Source: an uncultured Opitutales bacterium
GTDB taxonomy: Bacteria; Verrucomicrobiota; Verrucomicrobiia; Opitutales; Intestinicryptomonadaceae
Direction of reading: 5' to 3'
Assembly: GCA_900548275.1 (NCBI GenBank)
Contig: URJY01000004.1
Location: 29,816-93,815, forward strand
Length of the DNA stretch: 64,000 nucleotides
This document shows, one piece after another, positions 25,500 through 34,191 of this stretch. How positions within the stretch are numbered: the first letter of the stretch is position 1; each line of letters opens with the position of its first letter. The notes under the pieces were generated by a model. That model was not told where the DNA came from. It saw only the letters and a list, made by a program, of their open reading frames with translations, and ran no database searches. A program made the translations under genes and the position numbers.

Positions 25500-28081
25500 T
25501 ACCAATCCTTGTAGGACTTTTCAAATCTGTCTTTTTGTTCGCCGAAACCGCGAAGCGGCAAAATTTTGTCGGAATCTTTCATCGACTCGAGAAGCTGCTT
25601 AGCCTCGCCCTTGGTCATCGCACCCGCCGAAGCTCTGAAGTTTTCGCGCTCGTTTTCGGAGGCTTTTTCTTCGGAAGCTTGGGCGGCGGCTTTCGCCTTT
25701 TCGGGTCGGGCGGGAAGTTCCTTTTTGTCGTCCGCGCCGCCATGTTTTTGGGCGTTCTCGGGCTTCCGCTCTCCCTCGTCGGCAGGTTTCTGTCGGCTGT
25801 TGTCTACCGCCTGCTCGTCGCGGTTTGGCTCCGATTTATCCCGATTTGCGTCGGCATTCTGGGACTTGTCCTGCTTGTCCTTTCCGCCGTTTTTATCGGA
25901 ATCGGGCTTCGACTGTTCCCGTTTGTCTTGGGAATTTTGCCTGTCCTGTTTGTCCTGCTTGTCGTTTTGTTTAGAATTGTCCTGTTTATTTTGATTGTCT
26001 TTCTGTTGTTGGTTGTCGCGACTGTTTTGATTGTTCTGCTGCTGTTGGTCGTTTTGATTCTGCTGCTGTTGATTCTGGTTCTGCTGATTTTGCTGCTGAT
26101 TCTGCTGATTCTGTTGATTCTGTTGATTCTGTTGATTTTGCTGCTGCTGCTGTTGGTTCTGATTCTGTTGATTGTTGTCGTCGCGGACAAGTTTTTTTAG
26201 TTCTTCTTTGAGCTTTGCGATTGCGGCAAGTTTTTGTTTCGTCTCGTCGGAAGAAAGCAACGCCTGCAATTTTTCGGACTTGGAAAGCTCCTCCGCCACA
26301 TTTTTCCGCGCCGTCTTCACCGATTCCGAATTCTTTGCGGCATTCGGAAATTCGCCCGCAAGCGCGAGCGCGCTTTTGTAGTCGTCCGCCGAAGCCGCAA
26401 GCATATCGTCCGCCGACTTCCATTGCGAAAGGTTTTTCTCGGCGGCTTTCGAAAGCTCGGCAGTCTGCTTTTCGACCGCATCGCACTGCGAAATTCCCTG
26501 CTTAAGCTGCTGCTGAAACTGCTTGTCTTTCAGGGGCGACTTCTCCATTGCCGCCTTTTTTTCGTCTTCCGTTTTTGCCGCCGCGATTGCCGCAAGCTCC
26601 TTTTCAAGAAGCGGCGCACCCTGCTGAAGCAGCACGTTGCCCGCAACTGCTGTGTCGGCAAAAGCCTTGTCGAGCTGCGCGGCTTTCGCGCCCGACTCAG
26701 CCGAAGATTCCGCCGACGCAAGTGAGTACTTCGCCTGTCGATAGTCGATGTTGCCGATGTTGTAAAACGCCTTTGCGTGCAAATCGAAATCGTCGGGCGA
26801 CATTTTCATTGCGCGGACGAACCCGTCCTTGGCTTCGGACAATTCGCCTTTTTGATGGAGGTCTACGGCGTTGTTGAACACGTCGCGGGCTGTCGGGTTT
26901 TCGACAAACTCGGGCTTCTCCGACGCCGGCTTTTCGGATGGGGAATTTTCCGAAACGGACTGCGCGTTTTCCGCAACCTCCGCGGGTTTTTCCGCCGCGT
27001 CCTGCGCGTTGGCGTCGGGCGTGCCCACGAAGAATACGGGCAGAAGGAAGAGCGTCAGTACCGCCGTATGCGCGCTTTTTCCGCCCGCAAAGAACCGACG
27101 CGTACCCACGAGCGACTCGAGCGCAAGCAGAACCATCGCGATTGCGAGCGGAATCTGGAAGCGTTCTATTGCAAGCTGTTTCATACGCGCGGAAAGCTCC
27201 TGTTGCGGAATTTTCTTGAGTCCGTTTTCGTAGATTGCGTCCATTCCGTTTGCGGTGAGCGGCTCGTAGAATCCGCCCGTTGCCTTTGCCACTTCGGTAA
27301 GTACTTTTTCGTTGAGTTTGCTCGTTACGATTTTGCCGTCTTCGTCGCGCAGCTGAACGGCTCTGCCCGACGAATCGCGCACTGTAATGGCCTCGCCGCG
27401 CGTGCCGCCCACGCCGAGCGTATAGATTACGACGCCGTCGGACGCCGCCTTTTTTGCGCGTTCCACCGCCGAAGATTCAAGCTCTTCGCCGTCGCTGATA
27501 AGCACAATCACCTTGTGGTTCGAACTTTCGGCGAACGCGGAATCCGCCTCGGTTATCGCGGCGGCGATGTTCGTGCCTCCGCGTTGGATTACGTTCGTAT
27601 CGAGAGCCTCGAGCGACATCCTGAAGGCGTCGTAGTCGAGCGTGAGCGGGCACTGCAAAAACGCCTGACCGCTGAATGCCACGATTCCGATTCTGTCGCC
27701 GCCGATGGAGTCGAGCAAATCGAGCACCGAAAGCTTTGCGCGGTCGAGCCTGTTGGGCTTTACGTCTTCGGCGAGCATACTTTTCGATGTGTCGATTGCG
27801 AAAATAACGTCGATGCCGCGCGACTTCGTTTCCTCCCAGCGGTATCCCCACTGCGGACGCGCGAGAGCCACGAAGACCGCGAAAAGCCCGAGCGCGAACA
27901 GAAGTTTTTTTGCGAAGACTTTCGCGGGGCTGACCGTTCGCGAAAGTTCGGGCAGAAGTTTCGCCGAGGCGAACTGCGCAAGCAATTTGCGCCGCGCGCT
28001 TTCCCCGCGGACGTAAACCAGCAATGTAATTGCAAGCACCGCAACGCCCGCGTAAAGCCAGTTGATTGAATGAAAGCTCAT
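25499..28081 (-). CDS. batB/batC: BatB-BatC fusion: VWA-domain protein with TPR and Gln/Asn-rich region
   Basis: 860-residue protein. Membrane segments lie near residues 8-25 and 58-75. A von Willebrand factor A domain (about 85-290) has the MIDAS motif in IFAIDTSKSMLAED, and a third membrane segment lies near 310-330. The second half is BatC-like, with TPR units (ARDVFNNAVDLHQKGELSEA) near 390-470 and a charged helical region. A Gln/Asn tract at about 630-700 continues as an Asp/Lys/Gln/Asn-rich stretch to about 760. The final part (MTKGEAKQLLESMKDSD) is a conserved BatC ending. BatB and BatC are often separate genes. The start overlaps the batA stop as ATGA. Confidence 0.9.
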   Translation of the reverse strand: MSFHSINWLYAGVAVLAITLLVYVRGESARRKLLAQFASAKLLPELSRTVSPAKVFAKKLLFALGLFAVFVALARPQWGYRWEETKSRGIDVIFAIDTSKSMLAEDVKPNRLDRAKLSVLDLLDSIGGDRIGIVAFSGQAFLQCPLTLDYDAFRMSLEALDTNVIQRGGTNIAAAITEADSAFAESSNHKVIVLISDGEELESSAVERAKKAASDGVVIYTLGVGGTRGEAITVRDSSGRAVQLRDEDGKIVTSKLNEKVLTEVAKATGGFYEPLTANGMDAIYENGLKKIPQQELSARMKQLAIERFQIPLAIAMVLLALESLVGTRRFFAGGKSAHTAVLTLFLLPVFFVGTPDANAQDAAEKPAEVAENAQSVSENSPSEKPASEKPEFVENPTARDVFNNAVDLHQKGELSEAKDGFVRAMKMSPDDFDLHAKAFYNIGNIDYRQAKYSLASAESSAESGAKAAQLDKAFADTAVAGNVLLQQGAPLLEKELAAIAAAKTEDEKKAAMEKSPLKDKQFQQQLKQGISQCDAVEKQTAELSKAAEKNLSQWKSADDMLAASADDYKSALALAGEFPNAAKNSESVKTARKNVAEELSKSEKLQALLSSDETKQKLAAIAKLKEELKKLVRDDNNQQNQNQQQQQQNQQNQQNQQNQQNQQQNQQNQNQQQQNQNDQQQQNNQNSRDNQQQKDNQNKQDNSKQNDKQDKQDRQNSQDKREQSKPDSDKNGGKDKQDKSQNADANRDKSEPNRDEQAVDNSRQKPADEGERKPENAQKHGGADDKKELPARPEKAKAAAQASEEKASENERENFRASAGAMTKGEAKQLLESMKDSDKILPLRGFGEQKDRFEKSYKDW

Positions 28082-29115
28082 GGAAGTATTCTGAATTTCG
28101 TGTTTACAAGTATCAGTTTAAGCGCGAGAACCGCAGCCGCCGCGCCCGCGAACCACTGGAAAAGCTCGCGGTACGAAGTGAAATTGCGGAGCTTTACGGA
28201 TGTCTTTTCGAGCTTGTCGATTTCCGAATATATCTGCGCAAGCTCCTTGAGATTTGTCGCGCGGTAGAATTTTCCGCCCGTGATTTCCGAAATTTTTCTG
28301 AGGGTATCCTCGTCGATTTCGCTACGCATATCGCCGCCGTAGACGGGGTTTCCCGCGCGGTCGCGCACCACTCGCGAGTTTTCGTCGAGCGCGGCGGCGG
28401 GCACTATTCCGCTTCTGCCCGCGGCGATTGTATAGATTTTCGTATCGTACGTTGCCGCGGCTTCGGCGGCGGCGATGGGCGAGATTTTGCCCGCGTTGTT
28501 TTCGCCGTCGGTAAGCAGAATTATCGCGCGCGACTTCGCGTTTTTGAGGTCGCGCAGTCTGTTCACGCTCATTCCGATTGCCGAGCCAATCGCGGTTCTG
28601 TTGGCGTCGATTACCCCGATTTCGATGCGCTCGAGATTCTTCTTGAGCCAGTCGTGGTTGAGCGTCATGGGCGAGACCAGAAACGAATTCGCCGCGAACG
28701 TGATAAGCCCGATTCTATCGTTGGGGCGTTTTCCGATGAACGCATCGACAACCTCCTTTACCGCGTCGAGACGCGTCATCGGGCGGTTGCGCGATTCGGA
28801 AAAGTCGAGCCCCGCCATCGAACCCGACACGTCGATTGTCAGCACGATGTCGATGCCGCTTTCCTCGCGCTCGCTGTAGCCCATTCCGATTCGCGGACGC
28901 GCGAACGCCACAATCAGCAGCGCAAGCGCAAGCAGCGTAAGCGAGAACCGCCAGAAGCCCGCCGAAGCCCTGTTGCGCTTGGCCGCGTCTTTTGCGACCG
29001 CCACGCTCGAGAATATCAGCGAGCCGCTTTTGCCGCCCGCGCCGCGCAGGATTGCCAGAATCGGCAGTCCCAAAAGCAGCCAGAGAAATTCGGGATTTGC
29101 AAATTCGAAGTTCAT
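28078..29115 (-). CDS. batA: BatA: VWA-domain membrane protein
   Basis: 345-residue aerotolerance protein. Two N-terminal membrane segments (FLWLLLGLPILAIL and FSLTLLALALLIVAFARPRIG) precede a VWA domain with a perfect MIDAS motif, TIDVSGSMAGLDF. It also has the downstream Thr and Asp positions in ANRTAIGSAIG and ILLTDGENNAGK. A C-terminal membrane segment (FQWFAGAAAAVLALKLILV) closes the protein, giving the usual BatA layout. It overlaps both neighbours by 4 bp (ATGA), so translation is probably coupled. Confidence 0.94.
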   Translation of the reverse strand: MNFEFANPEFLWLLLGLPILAILRGAGGKSGSLIFSSVAVAKDAAKRNRASAGFWRFSLTLLALALLIVAFARPRIGMGYSEREESGIDIVLTIDVSGSMAGLDFSESRNRPMTRLDAVKEVVDAFIGKRPNDRIGLITFAANSFLVSPMTLNHDWLKKNLERIEIGVIDANRTAIGSAIGMSVNRLRDLKNAKSRAIILLTDGENNAGKISPIAAAEAAATYDTKIYTIAAGRSGIVPAAALDENSRVVRDRAGNPVYGGDMRSEIDEDTLRKISEITGGKFYRATNLKELAQIYSEIDKLEKTSVKLRNFTSYRELFQWFAGAAAAVLALKLILVNTKFRILP

Positions 29116-29867
29116 TTGCCCGCCTCCGTTTCGGTTTTTTCCGCGTTTGCGACGCCGCCTTTTTCGGGCGCGTTCAGCCGCGCATTGTCACCGTCGACAA
29201 ACGCAAACGCGCTCTTTGCCAACGCCGATTTTTCGCCGTCCCTAAACGACTGCCTTGCGAATTTCGCCATATCGGAAAGCGTGAGAATTTCGCGCAGACG
29301 GTCGCGGCTTTCGTCGTCGAACGAATCGGAAAACGCCAGTATTTTGAGAAATTCCTCGGTGGTACGCTCGGGCGCGGGAATGTCGTGGACGGCTTCGATG
29401 TAGTCTCGTACGGCTTGGCTTACATCGGCGGCGAAAGTTTTCGCGTCGGTGTCTGCGGCGCGCTCCTCGGCGAGTTTTATTCTCGCAACCGCCTTTTCGT
29501 ACGGCGGAATTTCGGGAACTTTGCGGCGGCGCAAAACGAACGCCAACGCGACTGCCGCAAGTATCAAAAGAGCCGCGCCCGCGTACAGATAATTGCGCCA
29601 AAGGCTCGCGCCGATTTTGTCGGTAGCCCCCTCAATCGGCGGGAAAAGTTTTGCGAACTTTTCGGGATCGGGCTTGGGTTGCTCCGCCTGCGCGGCGGGC
29701 TGTGCCGCCTGCCCTCCGAGCGGGGCGGCGAACTGCGGCAGCCCCGCGAGCTGCGAAACGTACGGCGCGTTTGCGGGCGCAAGCGTCTGCGGCACGCCCT
29801 GCGGCGTCTGCGAAAAAAGCAGGCACGCGGCGGCGGAAATTGAAAGTGTCAAAAAGAGTTTTTTCAT
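29112..29867 (-). CDS. Small membrane protein of the Bat operon (DUF4381-like)
   Basis: 251 residues with a signal peptide (MKKLFLTLSISAAACLLFS) and a Pro/Ala/Gln-rich stretch. A membrane segment (YLYAGAALLILAAVALAFVL) lies near residue 95. A helical cytoplasmic domain follows (YEKAVARIKLAEERAADTDA, AVRDYIEAVHDIPAPERTTEE). Position and layout match the small membrane protein found between DUF58 and batA in Bat operons. The ATG at 29867 gives a clear signal peptide and a 4-bp overlap with the DUF58 gene; an upstream in-frame extension runs antisense to the DUF58 reading frame and is rejected. Confidence 0.82.
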   Translation of the reverse strand: MKKLFLTLSISAAACLLFSQTPQGVPQTLAPANAPYVSQLAGLPQFAAPLGGQAAQPAAQAEQPKPDPEKFAKLFPPIEGATDKIGASLWRNYLYAGAALLILAAVALAFVLRRRKVPEIPPYEKAVARIKLAEERAADTDAKTFAADVSQAVRDYIEAVHDIPAPERTTEEFLKILAFSDSFDDESRDRLREILTLSDMAKFARQSFRDGEKSALAKSAFAFVDGDNARLNAPEKGGVANAEKTETEAGK

Positions 29868-30787
29868 TGTCGTTTTGCGCGGCGTTCGAAAAATTTCCGA
29901 AGCGGCGTTATGAACGGTTTGTCGGTTTCGACTTCGAGCAGGTCTATGTTCGAACGCGCGAGCGCGCGGCGGAAATCGGCAAGGCGTTTTGCGTTGATGT
30001 CGGCGTAGGTTTTTCTGACCGACGCGCTCGATGTGTCGAGCGATACAATCTCGCCCGTCTCCGCGTCTTCGAGCGTTATCACGCCGAGCGACGGCAGAAC
30101 GGTTTCGCGCGGGTCGATTATCTCGAAGCACACGAGGTCGTGGCGTCGGTTCGTGATGTCGAGAGCCTTGAAGACCTCCGACTTCGACTTCTCCGCGGGG
30201 TTCGGAAGCGTTCCGTCGGGCCCCTGCAGGAAGTCGGACACGAGCGCGACAATCGTCTTGCGCTTGAGCATTCGGTTTACCTTGTCGAGCGCGGCGGAAA
30301 TGTCCGTGCCCCTGAATTGCGGGCGGAACGCGAGGATGTCGCGGATGATTCGCAGAATGTGCCTGCGCCCCTTGCGCGGCGGAATGATGTGCTCCGCCTC
30401 TTTCGTAAAGAGCACAAGCCCGACCTTGTCGCCGTTGCGCGACGCGGAAAAGGCGAGCGTTGCGGCAATCTCGGCGGCTATTTCGCGCTTCGATTCCCCG
30501 CCGCTGCCGAAGCCGCCGCTCGCGGAAAGGTCTACGACAATCATCATCGTAAGCTCGCGCTCCTCGCGGTATTTCTTGACGTGTGCCTTGCCCGTGCGCG
30601 CGGTTACATTCCAATCTATCGAGCGTATTTCGTCGCCGAACTGGTATTCGCGCGCCTCCTCGAAGTCCATACCGCGCCCCTTGAAGACGCTGTGGTACAC
30701 CCCCGCGAGCGCGTCGCTTACCTGCCTGTTGGTGCGGATTTCAATCTGCCGCACCTTTTTGAGCATCTCTGAAATATTGTCGCCCAT
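29864..30787 (-). CDS. DUF58 (VWA-like) protein of the MoxR/Bat operon
   Basis: Cytoplasmic protein of 307 residues. It shows the DUF58 signature YQFGDEIRSIDWNVTARTGK near residue 50 and a degenerate VWA core (MMIVVDLSASGGFG, GDKVGLVLFTKEAEHIIPP). In characterised operons the DUF58 protein is the usual partner of the MoxR ATPase, probably helping to fold or load metal-binding proteins. It starts 24 bp after the moxR stop and overlaps the next gene by 4 bp. Confidence 0.92.
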   Translation of the reverse strand: MGDNISEMLKKVRQIEIRTNRQVSDALAGVYHSVFKGRGMDFEEAREYQFGDEIRSIDWNVTARTGKAHVKKYREERELTMMIVVDLSASGGFGSGGESKREIAAEIAATLAFSASRNGDKVGLVLFTKEAEHIIPPRKGRRHILRIIRDILAFRPQFRGTDISAALDKVNRMLKRKTIVALVSDFLQGPDGTLPNPAEKSKSEVFKALDITNRRHDLVCFEIIDPRETVLPSLGVITLEDAETGEIVSLDTSSASVRKTYADINAKRLADFRRALARSNIDLLEVETDKPFITPLRKFFERRAKRQ

Positions 30788-30811
30788 GAGAATCGGCTTC
30801 CTGCGGATTTA

Positions 30812-31804
30812 TTAGGGAACGGCGACGCGCGAGAGCACCTTTTCGACGATGTCTTCGCTCGAAACGCCCTCGGCTTCGGCTTCGTAGGTGACGATGATTC
30901 TGTGGCGGAGAACGTCGGGCGCGATGTCCTTGATGTCCTGCGGAACGACGTACCCGCGCCCCTCGAGGAACGCGTGCGCCTTCGCCGCGAGGGTAAGGGC
31001 GATTGTCGCGCGCGGGCTCGCGCCGAACTGGACGAAGTCTTTAAGCTCGGCAAGTCCGTATTTTTCGGGCTCGCGGGTGGCGAAGACGATGTCCACAATG
31101 TAGTCCTTGATTTTGTCGTCGATGTAGATTTCGTCGACGATTTCGCGCGACTTCAAAATCTTGTCGGGCGATACCACAGTGTTGACCGCTTCGACGACGC
31201 GCGTTTTCGCCATCAAATCGAGAATTATGCGCTCCTCTTTTTTGTCGGGATAGCCGATTTTAAGCTTGAGCATAAAGCGGTCGACCTGCGCTTCGGGAAG
31301 CGGATAAGTGCCCTCCTGATCGATGGGGTTCTGCGTCGCGAGAACAAGGAACGGCTCGGGCAGCGAAAACGTTTCGCCGCCGATTGTAACCTGACGCTCC
31401 TGCATTGCCTCGAGCAGCGCGCTCTGCACTTTCGCGGGGGCGCGGTTGATTTCGTCGGCGAGCACTATGTTCGCGAAAATCGGGCCCTTCTGCGTGAGAA
31501 ATTCGCCCTTCTGCTGGTTGTAAATGAGCGTGCCCACAATGTCCGACGGCAGCAGGTCGGGCGTGAACTGTATTCTATTGAATTTTGCGTCCATCGCCGA
31601 CGCCATCGTTTTTACCGCAAGCGTTTTCGCAAGTCCGGGGACGCCCTCCAAAAGAACGTGCCCGTTTGCGAGAATGCCCGTCAGCAGTCTGTCGATAAGA
31701 TATTTCTGCCCGACGACCACTTTCGACATCTCCTTTCGGAGAAGAAATGTCCAGTCGGACGCCGCCTTTACTTTGTCGTTTATTTCGCTGAGGTTTGTAC
31801 TCAT
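30812..31804 (-). CDS. moxR: MoxR-family AAA+ ATPase
   Basis: 330-residue AAA+ chaperone-like ATPase and first gene of the Bat operon. Walker A is LLEGVPGLAKTLAVKT near residue 55, Walker B is NIVLADEINRAPAKVQSALLEAMQE, and sensor 1 is LVLATQNPIDQEGTYPLPEAQ. The C-terminal lid follows. The start MSTNLSEINDKVK is the natural N-terminus; the region upstream is AT-rich and contains no coding signal. There is no Shine-Dalgarno sequence: the ATG is preceded by ACAATT. Confidence 0.94.
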   Translation of the reverse strand: MSTNLSEINDKVKAASDWTFLLRKEMSKVVVGQKYLIDRLLTGILANGHVLLEGVPGLAKTLAVKTMASAMDAKFNRIQFTPDLLPSDIVGTLIYNQQKGEFLTQKGPIFANIVLADEINRAPAKVQSALLEAMQERQVTIGGETFSLPEPFLVLATQNPIDQEGTYPLPEAQVDRFMLKLKIGYPDKKEERIILDLMAKTRVVEAVNTVVSPDKILKSREIVDEIYIDDKIKDYIVDIVFATREPEKYGLAELKDFVQFGASPRATIALTLAAKAHAFLEGRGYVVPQDIKDIAPDVLRHRIIVTYEAEAEGVSSEDIVEKVLSRVAVP

Positions 31805-31844
31805 AATTGTTTTTGTTTGATTAAAGTTTTCAAATGAATCGGAA

Positions 31845-31863
31845 TTAAATTTCCCGAATTTAA
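31845..31863. promoter_or_regulatory. Perfect inverted repeat upstream of moxR
   Basis: TTAAATT-N5-AATTTAA, centred about 50 bp upstream of the moxR start. Its position fits an operator for a dimeric regulator, but no regulator is known here. Confidence 0.35.
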
Positions 31864-31890
31864 CGCGTTTTCGTTTTCGCGAATATCGAC

Positions 31891-31923
31891 AAAAAAAATT
31901 CGGACAGTGTTCCGAATTTTTTT
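31891..31923 (-). terminator. Terminator of the DNRLRE-like gene (symmetric, may act both ways)
   Basis: AAAAATTCGGA / TCCGAATTTTT stem with a 6-nt loop, flanked by A and T runs on both sides. It lies 24 bp past the stop of the minus-strand gene ending at 31947. Confidence 0.82.
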
Positions 31924-31946
31924 GACGTTTGAGACTGCAAAAACGC

Positions 31947-33425
31947 TCAGCCGTCCGACAAGCCGCCGTCCGAATTTTCCGAATCCGCCGCCTCCGCATT
32001 CGTCATCCGAAATTCGAAGTCGATACGCGGGCGCACGTCGGCGTCTTCGTCCTCTTCTGGCGTTTCGCTTGCGGAAGCCTTTTCGGAAGAAGTTCCGTTT
32101 TCCGCCGCCGTTGCAGCCACGCCCGCAACATCGACCGCCGTCGTCGGATTCTCGGAATCCGCCGAAACGTTTTCCGCCGCGTTTTCCGACAAACTCGGCG
32201 CGGTTTTCGAAGCCCATTCAGAAGCCCTCACAAACTTGTGCCTGTCCGACTTCAAAGCCGATTTCCCCACATCCGAAACCGACGAATCCTGCGCCGACGC
32301 AAAATTCCGCGCATCAGCCCCGACCTCCGACGCGTCGCCCGTACGGGAAGAGCCGTCGGAATTTTCCGCAGCAGGCTTCTCCCGCGCGCCTCCGTCGCCG
32401 TCCTGTGCGTCGACCTCGCGCTCTACGACATCGCCGTTTTCGGGCCTTGCGGAATCCGCGCCGAACGAATCCGCCGAATGGAAATACACTTCGCACGCGC
32501 CCGAAATCTGGCGCAAGACCAACGCCCCATAACGCTGCTTTGCAAGCGGCGTGCGGAACTTCGGGCTTTTCGTGCGCGCGGTATTTATCCCGTAGGCGAA
32601 AGAAAGATACTCGGTGAGTTCGTCGCTCGAAAACTCCACGCGGTCGCCGTCGTCGTACTTCTCGTTTTGCAAGTCCAAAACGATTTCGCCCAGTTTGTAC
32701 AGCCCGACCGTATCGAGCTTGTCGTCCACGCCGTTGTGCTTGGGCGCAATCGCGGCATTTTTGCCGCTCCACGAGACCCTGAAATTCTTCGTGTTTGGCT
32801 CGAAAACGTCTTCGTCGACCACCGCGAAAACCTCGATTCTGATTTTCGAATCCGACTTCTCCCCGCGCTTGACCGCGCCCGCTTTGTCGGACGTATCGGA
32901 CATTGCGGAATCCGCGGAATCGGACGCGCCGCCGAGGTCGCCCGCCATTCCCCGCCCCGATTTCTCCGCCGTCGCGCGGTCGGTAGCCTGCGATGTCTTC
33001 TGCGAAATTTCCGACGAAACGGATTCCGAATTTTCGGCGGAATCGGAAACAGCCCCCGCCACCGCGCCGCCCGCCGACTGCGGATTTTCCGACTTCGGCA
33101 AATCGGGAATTTTCTTCACGAACAGCGTGAGCTTCGACGATATGATTTCGTCGCGCCCCGCGACAAGCCCCACGGCGGGCGCGTCGAACTCAAACGGAAT
33201 GTACGCGATGGCGCGTTCGCCCCTGCGGCTCGAAACCGCAAGAAAATTGGACTTCGACAACTCCGAATCGGCAATCGCCTCCGCTATGAACGTGTCGGCG
33301 CGCGACGCCGGAATTTCGGTCGCGCAAAGCGGCTGCATGGACACAATCGAAAACGCCGCAAATCCGCCGAATACAAGCCGCGACTTCGCAACCGAACACG
33401 CTTCGAAAAACTTTCCGCAAAACAT
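31947..33425 (-). CDS. Secreted protein with DNRLRE-like domain and Ser/Ala/Glu/Asp-rich inserts
   Basis: 492 residues with a signal peptide ending near LCA (residue 35). RADTFIAEAI, AIAYIPFEFD and SSKLTLFVKKIP resemble the repeating pattern of DNRLRE (CBM96-like) domains. The second half of the domain (IRIEVFAVVDEDVF, NFRVSWSG) comes only after a low-complexity stretch of about 85 residues. A further acidic, Ser/Ala-rich stretch makes up the last 170 residues. Function is unknown; surface or cell-wall carbohydrate contact is plausible. A strong Shine-Dalgarno sequence (GGGGAGGT, 33431-33438) precedes the ATG, unlike most genes here. It is the only gene between two terminators. Confidence 0.7.
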   Translation of the reverse strand: MFCGKFFEACSVAKSRLVFGGFAAFSIVSMQPLCATEIPASRADTFIAEAIADSELSKSNFLAVSSRRGERAIAYIPFEFDAPAVGLVAGRDEIISSKLTLFVKKIPDLPKSENPQSAGGAVAGAVSDSAENSESVSSEISQKTSQATDRATAEKSGRGMAGDLGGASDSADSAMSDTSDKAGAVKRGEKSDSKIRIEVFAVVDEDVFEPNTKNFRVSWSGKNAAIAPKHNGVDDKLDTVGLYKLGEIVLDLQNEKYDDGDRVEFSSDELTEYLSFAYGINTARTKSPKFRTPLAKQRYGALVLRQISGACEVYFHSADSFGADSARPENGDVVEREVDAQDGDGGAREKPAAENSDGSSRTGDASEVGADARNFASAQDSSVSDVGKSALKSDRHKFVRASEWASKTAPSLSENAAENVSADSENPTTAVDVAGVAATAAENGTSSEKASASETPEEDEDADVRPRIDFEFRMTNAEAADSENSDGGLSDG

Positions 33426-33511
33426 AAAAGACCTCCCCGTACAACTCCGTTGATGTGCCCGATATTGCGCAACCCCAAAGCCGTTGTCGAGACTTTTCGG
33501 ACGCTGGGAAA

Positions 33512-33541
33512 AGCAAAAACCCGCCGATTTCGCGGCGGGTT
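33512..33541 (-). terminator. Intrinsic terminator after hpf
   Basis: Minus-strand stem AACCCGCCG / CGGCGGGTT with a 6-nt loop followed by TTTTGC. It lies about 50 bp past the hpf stop. Confidence 0.85.
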
Positions 33542-33589
33542 CGAATAAAGTTAAAACTCCTCGCGCAGCAAAACTGCGCCGCTTTGGAA

Positions 33590-33949
33590 CTAAACTTTCG
33601 GGAGCGCGGCGGGAATATCCACCTTGTGCAAAGTCCCGCGCTTGATGCGCTCGAGCCTGTGGCGGCGGCGGATTTTGCGCGTCAACTTAACGATAAGCTC
33701 GTCAATAGACTTATACATATCGTCGCTCTCGACACTCACCACCATATCGGGACCCTGAATTTCGATGTGCCCTTTCGCCGAAAATTCGTTGTGCTTGCTC
33801 TTGTTGGGCTTGTACGCAAGCTCTATGCGGAGCCTGATAATCCGCTCATCGTGGGTGAACAATTTGGACATTTTGTTTACCACACTCTGCTTGAGAGCGT
33901 CGGTAAGTTCCAAGTTTTGTCCTGATATGATGATGTCGTTTTCGTTCAT
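33590..33949 (-). CDS. hpf: Ribosome hibernation promoting factor (short HPF/RaiA family)
   Basis: 119-residue protein that binds the 30S decoding centre in non-growing cells. The N-terminus (IIISGQNLELTDALKQSVVNKM) and the basic patch KLTRKIRRRHRLERIKRG are typical. There is no long C-terminal dimerisation domain, so it belongs to the short type. A Shine-Dalgarno-like AAGGAAG precedes the ATG. It is a single gene between its own terminator and a divergent SDR gene. Confidence 0.9.
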   Translation of the reverse strand: MNENDIIISGQNLELTDALKQSVVNKMSKLFTHDERIIRLRIELAYKPNKSKHNEFSAKGHIEIQGPDMVVSVESDDMYKSIDELIVKLTRKIRRRHRLERIKRGTLHKVDIPAALPKV

Positions 33950-34191
33950 TTCTTCCTTTCGGGTTTGGTGGCGACGCGTTGCCGAGACCTGTCGGTCGCG
34001 CCTGACCTGTTAATATTCTGCCGCATTACAATATCGTAACGCCGCGTTGAGTTTAAAATTTTAAAGAACGCAAAATTCGGGGAATTATTGGGTTGAAATC
34101 CCGCGGATTTTTCCGCTTGATTTGGACAACCCACTACTGCCGTCCGAACGGTTTGACAGTAGAAAATCGACCCGAAAATTTCAAGCAAAAA

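Noticed and set aside
25535..26200. Plus-strand frame encoding a very Leu/Ile/Val-rich, membrane-like protein
   Set aside because: It is the reverse complement of the Gln/Asn-rich region of the batB-batC gene; CAG/CAA and AAC/AAT read backwards give Leu, Ile and Val codons.
29868..30614. N-terminal extension of the small Bat-operon membrane protein to 500 residues
   Set aside because: The extension runs through the DUF58 gene in another frame, and the signal peptide at 29867 marks the true start.
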